Origin: an uncultured Actinomycetes bacterium
GTDB taxonomy: Bacteria; Actinomycetota; Actinomycetes; Nanopelagicales; Nanopelagicaceae
Direction: 5' to 3'
Length of the DNA stretch: 58,034 bases
Assembly: GCA_903846075.1 (NCBI GenBank)
Contig: CAIMZW010000125.1
Coordinates: forward strand, 1 to 58,034
Below are positions 37,940 to 45,549 of the stretch, piece after piece. Within the stretch, counting starts at the first letter, position 1. The number at the start of each line of letters is the position of its first letter. A program made the translations under genes and the position numbers. A model generated the notes under the pieces. That model ran no database searches. It worked only from the letters and a program-made list of their open reading frames with translations, and was not told the DNA's origin.

Positions 37940-38703
37940 TATCTAGCGCTCACTGCCGCATACTGATTGCTCGGGACTCGAACTGTAGGAGAAGTGGTCC
38001 AACACTTGGCCGCAATCCCGCCGACGGTTACCCCATTGGCGAGAGGTTCGGAGCTCACTAGCAATATTGTGTTGATAAGTTTTGCCCTCGAGCCGGGCGC
38101 CGTGGTTCGCAAAGTCCCGTAAACCACTGACTTCGTGGCATCGGTTGAACTTGGTCCATACACAGTTGAATCGATCTCCCACCATTTACATGAAGTGACA
38201 GATGCTACAAGAATCGCGCCACATGCACTCGCTGAACATCGAGCGACCTGATTGGCCAAGGTGGAGTGTGCCGAAATGATCCCAACTAACTCTTTGCTGG
38301 TTGGCACCTTGAAATAAATCCCATCGATGACTGAAAAATTCGCAGGTGGCCAGGCTGGACTGGGGGATGCTCTAACAGGCATTGGCCTTCGAACTTTCGT
38401 TCGTTTTACTGGAGTCGATTTCTTAACAGCCTTCTTCGTAGGTGTCTTCTTCGTAGGTGTCTTCTTGGAGCTAACTTTCTTAGCAGGAACTTTCTTAGTC
38501 GCAACCTTTTTCGGTACTGCCTTTTTGGGTTTTGCTTTGGGTTTTGGCTTGGCAGTAACCGTTGTCCTAGATGTTGCAATTTTCTTTGCGGGCGAACTGG
38601 GATGGGCGGTGGCCGTGGCAGAAAACGATGGCGTCATAAAGGCAAGAGGAAGCGAGAAGGAGAGAACTACCGCCAAGGCCGTCCGCTTCATGCGATGTTG
38701 CAT
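37939..38703 (-). CDS. Secreted protein with lysine-rich (histone H1-like) repeat region
   Basis: 254 residues. A Sec signal peptide (residues 1 to about 31, RTALAVVLSFSLPLAF then SFSATA) is followed by a Lys/Pro/Thr-rich region (about 38-115, units like AKPKPKAKPKK, PTKKTPTKK) and a compact domain (about 120-254) with four cysteines (CSASACG, SCKWW, KCW). The cationic region could bind wall teichoic polymers, DNA or membranes. No named family recognised. Start and stop both overlap neighbouring genes, so it belongs to the operon of the ABC exporter encoded just upstream. Confidence 0.7.
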   Translation of the reverse strand: MQHRMKRTALAVVLSFSLPLAFMTPSFSATATAHPSSPAKKIATSRTTVTAKPKPKAKPKKAVPKKVATKKVPAKKVSSKKTPTKKTPTKKAVKKSTPVKRTKVRRPMPVRASPSPAWPPANFSVIDGIYFKVPTSKELVGIISAHSTLANQVARCSASACGAILVASVTSCKWWEIDSTVYGPSSTDATKSVVYGTLRTTAPGSRAKLINTILLVSSEPLANGVTVGGIAAKCWTTSPTVRVPSNQYAAVSAR

Positions 38704-39524
38704 TACTTATCAGACCACTTGAAACTGCGGAGCGCCCAAAGAGTTCCAACGATTATCCAAATGACCAAAACAAGGAAAGTCTTTCCGAGCTCCCACGACC
38801 TGGCCACTTCACGAATGGAAAATGAGTCTGGGAGAAAAACAGAACGCATACCTTGGGTCAGCCATTTCAACGGGAATATCGCCGCGAAATCTTGCATCCA
38901 CTTGGGCAGGCTTGAGAAAACAAAAAAGACGCCGCTAAAGAATTGGAGGACGATGACGATCGGGGAGACAACGGCAGAGGCACCACGGCCACTTTTTGGA
39001 ATACTGGAAAATGCAATTCCTAAAATAGTCGAGCAGATGCTCCCGACGATGACTAGCCAAGTGAAACGTAGCCACAAATCTGCAGTGGTTGGTAACTTCA
39101 GCCCGAAAAATGCCGTTCCAAATGCCATGAGCATGGCAACTTGAACCAGCATTGAAGTTGTAACGAGAATGACTTTCCCAATGAAGTAAGAAACTGGCGA
39201 CATGGGAATTCCGCGAAGTCTTTTGAGAGTGCCGAAGTCTCGTTCCATGGGAATCGTGATTGCCAATTGCTGAAAACCAGTATTTACCAAACCGGAAGCA
39301 ATCATTCCTGCTACAAAATAACGACTAAAAGTCACTCCCGGCGCAATAGTGTCTTTGAAAACTGAACCAAAAATGAAAAGTAGCATTACGGGAAAGAGAA
39401 GAGTAAAAACAACCGACTCTCTTTGGCGCAGGAATTGTTTGATCTCGATTCCACCTCGAAGTAATCCCACTCGAAGCACACTCGGATTCTTGGCGTAGCT
39501 AGCGTGAGTCAGATTCGTTGTCAT
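38703..39524 (-). CDS. ABC-2 type transporter permease
   Basis: 273 residues with six helices in the ABC2_membrane pattern (QFLRQRESVVFTLLFPVMLL at the start, YFVAGMIASGLVNTGFQ, LPKWMQDFAAIFPLKWLTQGMR near the end). It is the membrane partner of the ATPase at 39521-40420, whose stop overlaps this ATG by four bases. DrrB-like exporters of this kind carry drugs, lipids or polysaccharides; the substrate is unknown. Confidence 0.9.
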   Translation of the reverse strand: MTTNLTHASYAKNPSVLRVGLLRGGIEIKQFLRQRESVVFTLLFPVMLLFIFGSVFKDTIAPGVTFSRYFVAGMIASGLVNTGFQQLAITIPMERDFGTLKRLRGIPMSPVSYFIGKVILVTTSMLVQVAMLMAFGTAFFGLKLPTTADLWLRFTWLVIVGSICSTILGIAFSSIPKSGRGASAVVSPIVIVLQFFSGVFFVFSSLPKWMQDFAAIFPLKWLTQGMRSVFLPDSFSIREVARSWELGKTFLVLVIWIIVGTLWALRSFKWSDK

Positions 39525-40420
39525 TTATTCTCCTGCGATTTGATCATCGAGAGGTAGATGTCTTCAAGGGTCGGGCGCGAGACAATGAGTTCGGGAATGT
39601 CACCGTTAAAATCCACACTTAACTCTGAAATAGTCTTCGTTGGATTGTCGGTGAGGATTTCTTCGCGCAGGCCATTTCGTAAAAATGTCACTCGGGCCTT
39701 TGCCTCATTTCTACCACCGAGATTTTCCGGGGTGGAGATTTCGACAATTTTTCCTTCATTGATCACGGCAACCCGATCGGCCAGCGCCTCCGCCTCATCG
39801 AGATAGTGAGTGGTGAGAACGATTGTCGTGCCTTCACTCTGCAACTTTCGAATTAATTCCCAAAAGGAGCGTCGCGCCTCTGGATCAAAGCCAGTAGTTG
39901 GCTCGTCGAGAAAGAGAATCTCTGGGCCGCCAATAATGCCGAGTGCGACGTCAAGCCTGCGTCGTTGGCCACCAGAGAGGGTGCGGATCCGAGAATTCGC
40001 CTTCTCGGTCAAACCTACTTCATCGATCACTTCACCTGGATTCTTGGGGTTCGAGTAGTAGTGCGAGAAGTGGTTAACGGTTTCTGCCACAGTCAGATCG
40101 GCTGCATCTTCAGTCGATTGCAAGACAATGCCAATTCGGTTTCGCCAACTGCGATCTTGCGCCGAGAGCTGACTGGGGTCAACCCCTAAAACGCTAACCT
40201 GGCCAGAGTCCCGATCTCGATAGCCTTCCAGGATCTCCACGGTCGTCGTTTTTCCAGCACCGTTAGGACCCAGGATCGCGAAAATTTCATTTCGATAAAC
40301 AGTCAGGTCAATTCCGGCGACCGCAACTTTGTCACCATTCTTCTTATCTTTATAGGTTTTTGTGAGTCCGATGATCTCTATCGCGACCTCGCTCGAACCG
40401 CTTCCCCCGAATGCGCGCAT
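39521..40420 (-). CDS. ABC transporter ATP-binding protein (DrrA-like exporter)
   Basis: 299 residues: Walker A GPNGAGKTT, Q-loop VLQSTEDAADL, signature LSGGQRRRL, Walker B ILFLDEPTTGFDPEARR and switch TTHYLDEAE, plus a C-terminal DUF4162-like extension (about residues 225-299). First gene of a four-gene operon (ATPase, permease, lysine-rich secreted protein, small membrane protein) in which every junction overlaps by one to four bases. Confidence 0.93.
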   Translation of the reverse strand: MRAFGGSGSSEVAIEIIGLTKTYKDKKNGDKVAVAGIDLTVYRNEIFAILGPNGAGKTTTVEILEGYRDRDSGQVSVLGVDPSQLSAQDRSWRNRIGIVLQSTEDAADLTVAETVNHFSHYYSNPKNPGEVIDEVGLTEKANSRIRTLSGGQRRRLDVALGIIGGPEILFLDEPTTGFDPEARRSFWELIRKLQSEGTTIVLTTHYLDEAEALADRVAVINEGKIVEISTPENLGGRNEAKARVTFLRNGLREEILTDNPTKTISELSVDFNGDIPELIVSRPTLEDIYLSMIKSQENK

Positions 40421-40497
40421 GGCGTTATCTTGCCGTAGTAACCTGAAAATCCCCTACTCGTGCGGATAACTTCCGATAAGTGCGAGAGAATATCTCC

Positions 40498-40809
40498 GTG
40501 AGTCCGCGTAGAAATCACCCCAAACGTCGAGGACCCAAGCCTGAAGAACGAGAGATTTCGACCTCTAGTGAGACCATTGAGGAGCATTCAGAGGGAATTT
40601 ACCGTGTACGAAAAATTACTGGATCCAGTTCGACCAAACCTTACCGTTGTCCAGGATGTGACCAGATAATCCCGATGGCAACCCCTCACATTGTTGCGTG
40701 GCTAGAAGAAGACGTTGAGAGTCGTCGCCATTGGCATAGCGCCTGCTGGAGCAAGCGCAATCAGCGCCGCCCAAAGATTGAACGAACTCGAAACGCCCCT
40801 CGGTATTAA
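40498..40809 (+). CDS. Conserved actinobacterial small protein with CxxC...HxxxC zinc-finger-like motif
   Basis: 103 residues from the GTG at 40498 (VSPRRNHPKRRGPK); an in-frame GTG at 40480 is an alternative. Matches a widespread actinobacterial family often annotated loosely as ATP/GTP-binding: Arg-rich N-terminus, YRCPGCDQIIP, a central HIVAW, and RHWHSACW, ending RTRNAPRY. The CxxC and HxxxC arrangement suggests a zinc site like HNH endonucleases but without the HNH core; the function is unknown. Its stop overlaps the convergent aldehyde dehydrogenase stop. Confidence 0.78.
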   Translation: MSPRRNHPKRRGPKPEEREISTSSETIEEHSEGIYRVRKITGSSSTKPYRCPGCDQIIPMATPHIVAWLEEDVESRRHWHSACWSKRNQRRPKIERTRNAPRY

Positions 40810-42266
40810 CCCACCACTCGTGAATGAAGTGACTTAATAAGTCTGATCAGGAATTTGTCAGCAAACTTGGTTCGTTTAAAAGTAGTGAAGAGAATGGGAA
40901 TGCTAAATCTTTTCGAGACCACGGATCTTGGATAGGTAAATTCCATCAATCCTTCAGGCCCGTGGATTCTTCCGTTGCCACTGTCCTTCACTCCGCCAAA
41001 AGGTAGTGAGGCGATGGCGGCAAAGGCGATAACTGAATTTATCGAAACCATCCCGCATTGAAGTTGGGCCGCAATTTTCTTTCCCTGCCTCTTCGAAAAT
41101 ACTGAGGCCGCTAGTCCGTATCGACTGCTATTGGAAAGTGCGATTGCTTCCTCAATATTTTTTACCCGGTTGATTCCCAAAGTCGGGCCAAATGTTTCTT
41201 CTTGCATGGCAAGTGAATTCTCCGGAACATCAACCATGATGACCGGTTCTACAAATGGTGCCTTAACGGAATCGACACCTCCTACGACGAATTTCGCTCC
41301 CAACCTTGCGGCATCGTCTAGATGGTTCTGAATGACATTTAGTTGTGAGGGCATTGTTGCGGGACCGTAATTCGTCCCCGGGGTTAACTCTCTGGCAAGT
41401 TTAGAAATCTTCTCGATAAAGTTATCGGCAACTGACTCGATGACATAGACCCGCTCGGCACCAATGCAAGTTTGTCCAGCATTAGACATCGCCGACCACA
41501 AGGCACATTCAGCCGCCAAATCAAGGTCTGCATCGGCAGCAACGATAATTGGATCTTTGCCACCACATTCCAAAACATAGGGGACCATTCGTTCGACGCA
41601 GGCAGCCGCGACCTTCTTGGCAGTCCTCGTGGAACCGGTGAAGGAAATTTTATCGACATCGCTTTCAGTGAGCGCTTTGCCAGTCTCGGGAAGCCCGGTC
41701 ACCACCGAAAAGATATTTTCCAATGGTGCAACGGAAGCGAAAGTTGCCTCCAAATATTTTCCGACTCCTGGTGTGAATTCGCTGGGTTTAAAAACCACGG
41801 TGTTGCCTGCAGCTAGGGCATAGGAGATTGAACCCATCGGGGTGAAGATCGGATAGTTCCATGGTCCGATAACGCCAACGACTCCGAAGGGAGATCTCTG
41901 AACTTCTGATTTCATGTTGAACATCAATAAGCCCGATGGTCTGGACTGTGGCTCCAAAGTTCGTTTTGCATTCTTTGCCGCCCAGGCCAAATGACCAATA
42001 GCAAGTGAGGCTTCAAGCGTCGCATCGCTTATCGGCTTGCCGGTTTCAGATGAAACAAGTTCAGCAATATCGGAAAGGTGATCTGTCAACGAGGTGCACC
42101 AGTCCAAGAGAACTTTACGGCGGCCGGCAAATCCCAAACGTTGCCAGCCGACGGATGCGCGTCTGGCCGCCTCCACCTTTTCGCGGACTCTGGCGGGTGA
42201 GGTATTTTCATACTCGTGCGCAGGGGCCCCAGTTCGGGGATTATGGGTCGCGAATGTGGTTTCCAT
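40806..42266 (-). CDS. Aldehyde dehydrogenase family protein
   Basis: 486 residues. NAD(P)-dependent oxidation of an aldehyde to an acid. Signatures: GVVGVIGPWNYPIF, the Rossmann loop ISFTGSTRTAKKVA, the general-base Glu in LECGGKDP and the nucleophile Cys in SNAGQTCIGAERVYV. The pattern resembles succinate-semialdehyde or medium-chain aldehyde dehydrogenases; the substrate cannot be fixed. The C-terminal tail (TTFKRTKFADKFLIRLIKS) is basic. It is divergent from the alpha/beta hydrolase gene with only 22 bases between starts. Confidence 0.92.
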   Translation of the reverse strand: METTFATHNPRTGAPAHEYENTSPARVREKVEAARRASVGWQRLGFAGRRKVLLDWCTSLTDHLSDIAELVSSETGKPISDATLEASLAIGHLAWAAKNAKRTLEPQSRPSGLLMFNMKSEVQRSPFGVVGVIGPWNYPIFTPMGSISYALAAGNTVVFKPSEFTPGVGKYLEATFASVAPLENIFSVVTGLPETGKALTESDVDKISFTGSTRTAKKVAAACVERMVPYVLECGGKDPIIVAADADLDLAAECALWSAMSNAGQTCIGAERVYVIESVADNFIEKISKLARELTPGTNYGPATMPSQLNVIQNHLDDAARLGAKFVVGGVDSVKAPFVEPVIMVDVPENSLAMQEETFGPTLGINRVKNIEEAIALSNSSRYGLAASVFSKRQGKKIAAQLQCGMVSINSVIAFAAIASLPFGGVKDSGNGRIHGPEGLMEFTYPRSVVSKRFSIPILFTTFKRTKFADKFLIRLIKSLHSRVVG

Positions 42267-42288
42267 GAGGCAAGACTAAACTTATTTC

Positions 42289-42999
42289 GTGAGTGAGTTA
42301 ATAAGACCTAGCACCGTGTTACCTGCAAATCGACGTCCAATAACGATTCGAACCGCAGACGGTCTCAATCTCATCGGCGAAGTAGCTACCCCTCTAGGAA
42401 CACGCTTGGGCTCAGTTCTCTGCCTCCATCCCAACCCAACCGGCGGGGGGATGATGGATAGCCACATCTTTCGTAAGGCGGCAAACCGGCTTCCAGCCCT
42501 GGCTGGACTGGAAATTATTCGCTTCAACACTCGTGGCACCACAAGCGAAGCCGGGACCAGCGAGGGCGAGCACGATTTTGGGAACAACGAAAAATACGAT
42601 GTCGAAGCTGCAATCAACTTTGCCTTTGATGAGGTCGGGGTAGAAACTCTTTGGGTAGTGGGTTGGAGTTTTGGAACCGATCTAGCCTTGAGACATGCCC
42701 ACGATTCCCGGGTGAAGGGTTTGATTCTTCTTAGCCCGCCACTTCGATACTCCCAGCCAGAGGATTTGGATTTCTGGGCGAGTGACTCTCGTCCCATCAT
42801 CGGACTGATTCCCGAACACGATGACTACCTAAAGCCAGAGGCCGCTCGAGAGCGTTTTTCGGTCATTCCTCATATTGAACTCATTAATGTCGATGACGCA
42901 AAGCATCTCTGGGTGGGCGAACCAATGGTCTACCGAGTCTTGAGCGAGATGGTTCGGGTTATTGCGCCTTCGATGTTGCCGCTTCCGCTGCAGTATTAA
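42289..42999 (+). CDS. Alpha/beta hydrolase (COG2945-like)
   Basis: 236 residues from a GTG. The nucleophile elbow GWSFGTDLALRHA (Ser), the acid in IPEHDDYL and the His in DDAKHLWVGEP complete a Ser-Asp-His triad; HPNPTGGGMMDSHIFRKAA is the oxyanion region typical of the COG2945 group of small hydrolases. Substrate unknown; probably an esterase. No ribosome site precedes the GTG, which would fit a leaderless mRNA. Confidence 0.85.
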   Translation: MSELIRPSTVLPANRRPITIRTADGLNLIGEVATPLGTRLGSVLCLHPNPTGGGMMDSHIFRKAANRLPALAGLEIIRFNTRGTTSEAGTSEGEHDFGNNEKYDVEAAINFAFDEVGVETLWVVGWSFGTDLALRHAHDSRVKGLILLSPPLRYSQPEDLDFWASDSRPIIGLIPEHDDYLKPEAARERFSVIPHIELINVDDAKHLWVGEPMVYRVLSEMVRVIAPSMLPLPLQY

Positions 43000-43185
43000 A
43001 TTTTTTTCTAAATTTATTTCAAAAAATTTTATTTTTTTGGAATATTTTTGAAATTGCAAAAGTTATGAAAGGTGAACTCGCCGAAGTGGGGGTTCACCGA
43101 AGGCACCGAGTTTATTCGGTCAGGAATGTTGGTCGAAGGCTCGAAGGGCACGTAGGTATCTCGCTAAGTTAAAGGAGAAATCGAT
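43000..43185 (+). promoter_or_regulatory. AT-rich upstream region of hsp20
   Basis: 43001-43065 is a run of A/T blocks unlike the rest of the window, followed by an inverted repeat GGTGAAC (43071-43077) / GTTCACC (43092-43098). A strong AAAGGAGAA ribosome site (43171-43179) precedes the hsp20 ATG at 43186. I see neither a HAIR element nor a CIRCE element. The A/T tract may be a promoter UP-like element or terminator debris from the gene before. No gene seen. Confidence 0.35.
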
Positions 43186-43658
43186 ATGTCATACACATTG
43201 GTAAAGAATGATCGTAGGTCAAGTTTTCCGTCTATCGGAGATTTTTTCCAAATCTCCAAGCCTGGTCGGTCGGCTTCGATCGAGAATGGCGTCAGCTCGA
43301 AGAGTTACAAAATAATTTGATGGGCGGAACATCCTCCTATCCTCCCTACAACATCAAACAAATTTCCGAAGACAAGTATGAGATTGAAATGGCTGTTGCA
43401 GGATTTTCAAAATCCGATTTGCAAGTGGAAATCCACAACAATCAGCTGACGGTTGAAGGCTCGAAGCAAGTGCAATCCGATGGACACGAGGACAGCTATA
43501 TCTATCGCGGAATTGGCGCTCGCCAATTTAGACAAACTTTTGCTCTAGCCGACCATGTCAGAGTTCTTGGCTCAGAACTAAAAGATGGAATTTTGCGAAT
43601 CGATCTAGTTCGGGAAATTCCAGAGGAGAAGAAACCTCGCCTTATTGAGATTGCTTAA
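43186..43658 (+). CDS. Small heat shock protein Hsp20/IbpA, split by a -1 frameshift
   Basis: ATP-independent holdase chaperone. The good ribosome site (AAAGGAG) and ATG at 43186 open a frame (MSYTLVKNDRRSSFPSIGDF) that stops at 43318-43320 after 44 residues. The alpha-crystallin domain lies in the -1 frame, open from 43218: it codes WSVGFDREWRQLEEL, matching the conserved GFDR segment of IbpA, then SSYPPYNIKQ, the domain core, and the C-terminal anchor KKPRLIEIA. Neither frame alone makes a normal protein; the only starts in the second frame (TTG 43317, ATG 43320) omit GFDR. Joined at the T-run, the product is 157 residues, the usual family length. Programmed slippage, recent inactivation and sequencing error all remain possible. 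Confidence 0.85.
43242..43248 (+). other. Slippery heptamer T TTT TTC in hsp20
   Basis: In the frame set by the ATG at 43186 the codons read GAT TTT TTC, so 43242-43248 has the X XXY YYZ phase of a -1 ribosomal slip site. Moving back one base gives CCA AAT CTC and enters the frame of the alpha-crystallin domain. It is also a six-T homopolymer where one lost base would have the same effect. Confidence 0.6.
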
Positions 43659-43663
43659 GAGTT

Positions 43664-43707
43664 GAAAACCGCCCGCTTTGAATATCCCCCCAAAGCGGGC
43701 GGTTTTC
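43664..43707 (+). terminator. Strong hairpin terminator after hsp20
   Basis: A 17-bp perfect stem (43664-43680 with 43691-43707) with a 10-base loop starts five bases after the hsp20 stop. It ends in TTTTC with a short U-run. The A-rich left end would make it work for antisense transcription also. Confidence 0.85.
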
Positions 43708-43807
43708 GGTAGATACAAATCACACCTGCATGAGCGGTGACACTCTTTAGGTTTCTCAAAGAGGCATTTTTCGACCTTAGCGAAAAATCAACATCTATCC
43801 TTCTAGT

Positions 43808-44287
43808 ATGAAACTCAAGAAGTCGATGCTCGTATTGGCAATAACCTTTGGGTTAACCGTAGCCTCACCGGCATTTGCTACCGATGCAACACCGTCACCA
43901 TCTGATTCTCCGTCGATGTCTCGAGCCGATACCTTGGCGCTCATCCAAGATCAATACATCACGGAATTGAATTCAGAACTTGCTAGATTCCTAGCGGTCA
44001 AGAAGATTTTCCAAACTGACCCAGCATCATTGGCTGCCTTTAATAAAGTATTTGCGGATTTCATGGGTTCAAAAACTACGATTGAAAATGATGTAGCAAA
44101 CCCTAATTCGGATTTGTCGGCAACATTGGCATTTAGCCAAGAGGAGACTGTGGAATTTAATAACACTCTCTTGCTCATGGAAAAGCAGGTCACCACAAAG
44201 AAAACTATTACTTGCATGAAAGGCAAATTGGTGAAAAAGGTTTCGGCCTTCGCGCCAAAGTGTCCGACTGGGTACAAGAAGAAGTAG
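43808..44287 (+). CDS. Secreted small protein of unknown function with C-terminal two-cysteine motif
   Basis: 159 residues. Sec signal peptide (residues 1 to about 25, MKLKKSMLVLAITFGLTVAS then AFA), a Ser/Pro linker, a helical domain (about 40-130, with LALIQDQYITELNSELARFL), then a basic tail TITCMKGKLVKKVSAFAPKC plus PTGYKKK. The tail's two cysteines could form a disulphide. I recall similar tails at the ends of unrelated secreted proteins in planktonic actinobacteria, suggesting a sorting or anchoring element, but cannot verify this here. No ribosome site stands out. Confidence 0.65.
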   Translation: MKLKKSMLVLAITFGLTVASPAFATDATPSPSDSPSMSRADTLALIQDQYITELNSELARFLAVKKIFQTDPASLAAFNKVFADFMGSKTTIENDVANPNSDLSATLAFSQEETVEFNNTLLLMEKQVTTKKTITCMKGKLVKKVSAFAPKCPTGYKKK

Positions 44288-44295
44288 TAGTACTT

Positions 44296-45411
44296 CTAGG
44301 AGTTTGCCGCTTTCGGATAAACCACTTCGTCGAGAATTAACAAGATAGCTGCGGCAATCGGCACCGAGAGAATTCCGCCTACCAGGCCTAGCAAACTCGT
44401 TCCGACCAGGGCTGCAACAATCGTCACAACTCCTGGAAGGGAGAGTGAGCGTTTCATAATTCTTGGCATAACAACATAGTTTTCGATTTGCACGTAGAAC
44501 ACATATGCAAGAAAAGCGATGACTGCGGCAGTGGGAGATTTCGTGAGGGCAACGAGGGTCATTGTGGTGCAGCCAAGTAGATGACCCACAAGCGGAATAA
44601 GTCCGCAAACAAAGACCAACATGGAAAGAGCTGTGGCGTAAGGAATTCCCATCGCATGGCCCAAGATGAAGGCAAATATTCCGGCAATGACGGCGACTGT
44701 TGCCTGACCTCCAACGAAGGCACCGACTCGGGTGACGATCGCATCTGCCAGAGATCCAACTCGATCGCGGCGGCTGGCTGGAATCATCCGATAAGCGACT
44801 TTGGTAACACTGGGAAATGACGCGAGAAAGTAGAGGGTAAGGATCAAAATTGTTAGGGCAGAAAATGCCCCTGAGATAACGGCTTTGCCGACGCCGAGAA
44901 CTCCGCCAAATGCACTCACGACAAATTGGCCGTTCTTAACGGATGAGGTGACCTTTGATTGAAGCGAATCAATAATTCCGTAATTCTTATTGAGCTTATC
45001 AATCCATGAATTGTGCTTGAGCTCGGCAATGAGGTTTGGGGCATTGTGATACAGGGCGGTTACTTGATGAAAGACAGGAGGTACAACTACCCAAGCGATA
45101 AGTCCCCCCAAAAGTAAGACGATTCCCACAACTACGGTGACCGCAGTTCCTCGGGAAAGCCCTCGGCGTCGGAAGAACTCGACAGCAGGATTGAGTCCGG
45201 CGGCGAGAAAGAGCGAAATAATAATGAGGACAAATACTTGGCTGGCTGAAGCGAGCGCTCGAAGCAAGGTGATGGCACAGACGCCGCCTGAGGCTGCGAG
45301 AAAGCCAAAGTAGAAGGGGTGCCCTCGATCGAGCGGGGCGCCTTTAGTTCCCAGAACCTCTGGCGTGGCTGCCGTACGTTCGCGTTTGAGATTTGGCTTC
45401 TTTATCTCCAT
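44296..45411 (-). CDS. AI-2E family (PerM-like) membrane transporter
   Basis: 371 residues from the ATG at 45411, with TGGAG upstream; the frame continues further but runs into the divergent gene. Eight hydrophobic segments with family signatures: ISLFLAAGLNPAVEFFRRRG, a central soluble stretch (about residues 120-190), GQATVAVIAGIFAFILGHAMGI, FVCGLIPLVGHLLG and YVFYVQIENYVVMPRIMKRS. The family was named for autoinducer-2 export but also includes Na+/H+ antiporters and proteins of unknown substrate, so function is open. Divergent from the DUF4032 gene. Confidence 0.87.
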   Translation of the reverse strand: MEIKKPNLKRERTAATPEVLGTKGAPLDRGHPFYFGFLAASGGVCAITLLRALASASQVFVLIIISLFLAAGLNPAVEFFRRRGLSRGTAVTVVVGIVLLLGGLIAWVVVPPVFHQVTALYHNAPNLIAELKHNSWIDKLNKNYGIIDSLQSKVTSSVKNGQFVVSAFGGVLGVGKAVISGAFSALTILILTLYFLASFPSVTKVAYRMIPASRRDRVGSLADAIVTRVGAFVGGQATVAVIAGIFAFILGHAMGIPYATALSMLVFVCGLIPLVGHLLGCTTMTLVALTKSPTAAVIAFLAYVFYVQIENYVVMPRIMKRSLSLPGVVTIVAALVGTSLLGLVGGILSVPIAAAILLILDEVVYPKAANS

Positions 45412-45549
45412 CTTTTTGGCTCCATTTAGGGATTTTATCGCCCCTACGCGAGGTAAAGATGAGATACGTAACATAAACACCGACCATTTCTCACCCACAG
45501 TTAACCTATTTGGCGGGCTGCGAGGGCCTTGATGCGAGAGAATTACGCC

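Noticed and set aside
43317-43658. Hsp20 starting at TTG 43317 or ATG 43320 as the normal gene
   Set aside because: It lacks a ribosome site and drops the conserved GFDR segment that is coded just upstream in the same frame.
44069-44608. 179-residue minus-strand gene between the secreted protein and the AI-2E transporter
   Set aside because: It overlaps the AI-2E family gene in another frame and the secreted protein on the other strand; it reads as a shadow rich in Cys, Arg and His.
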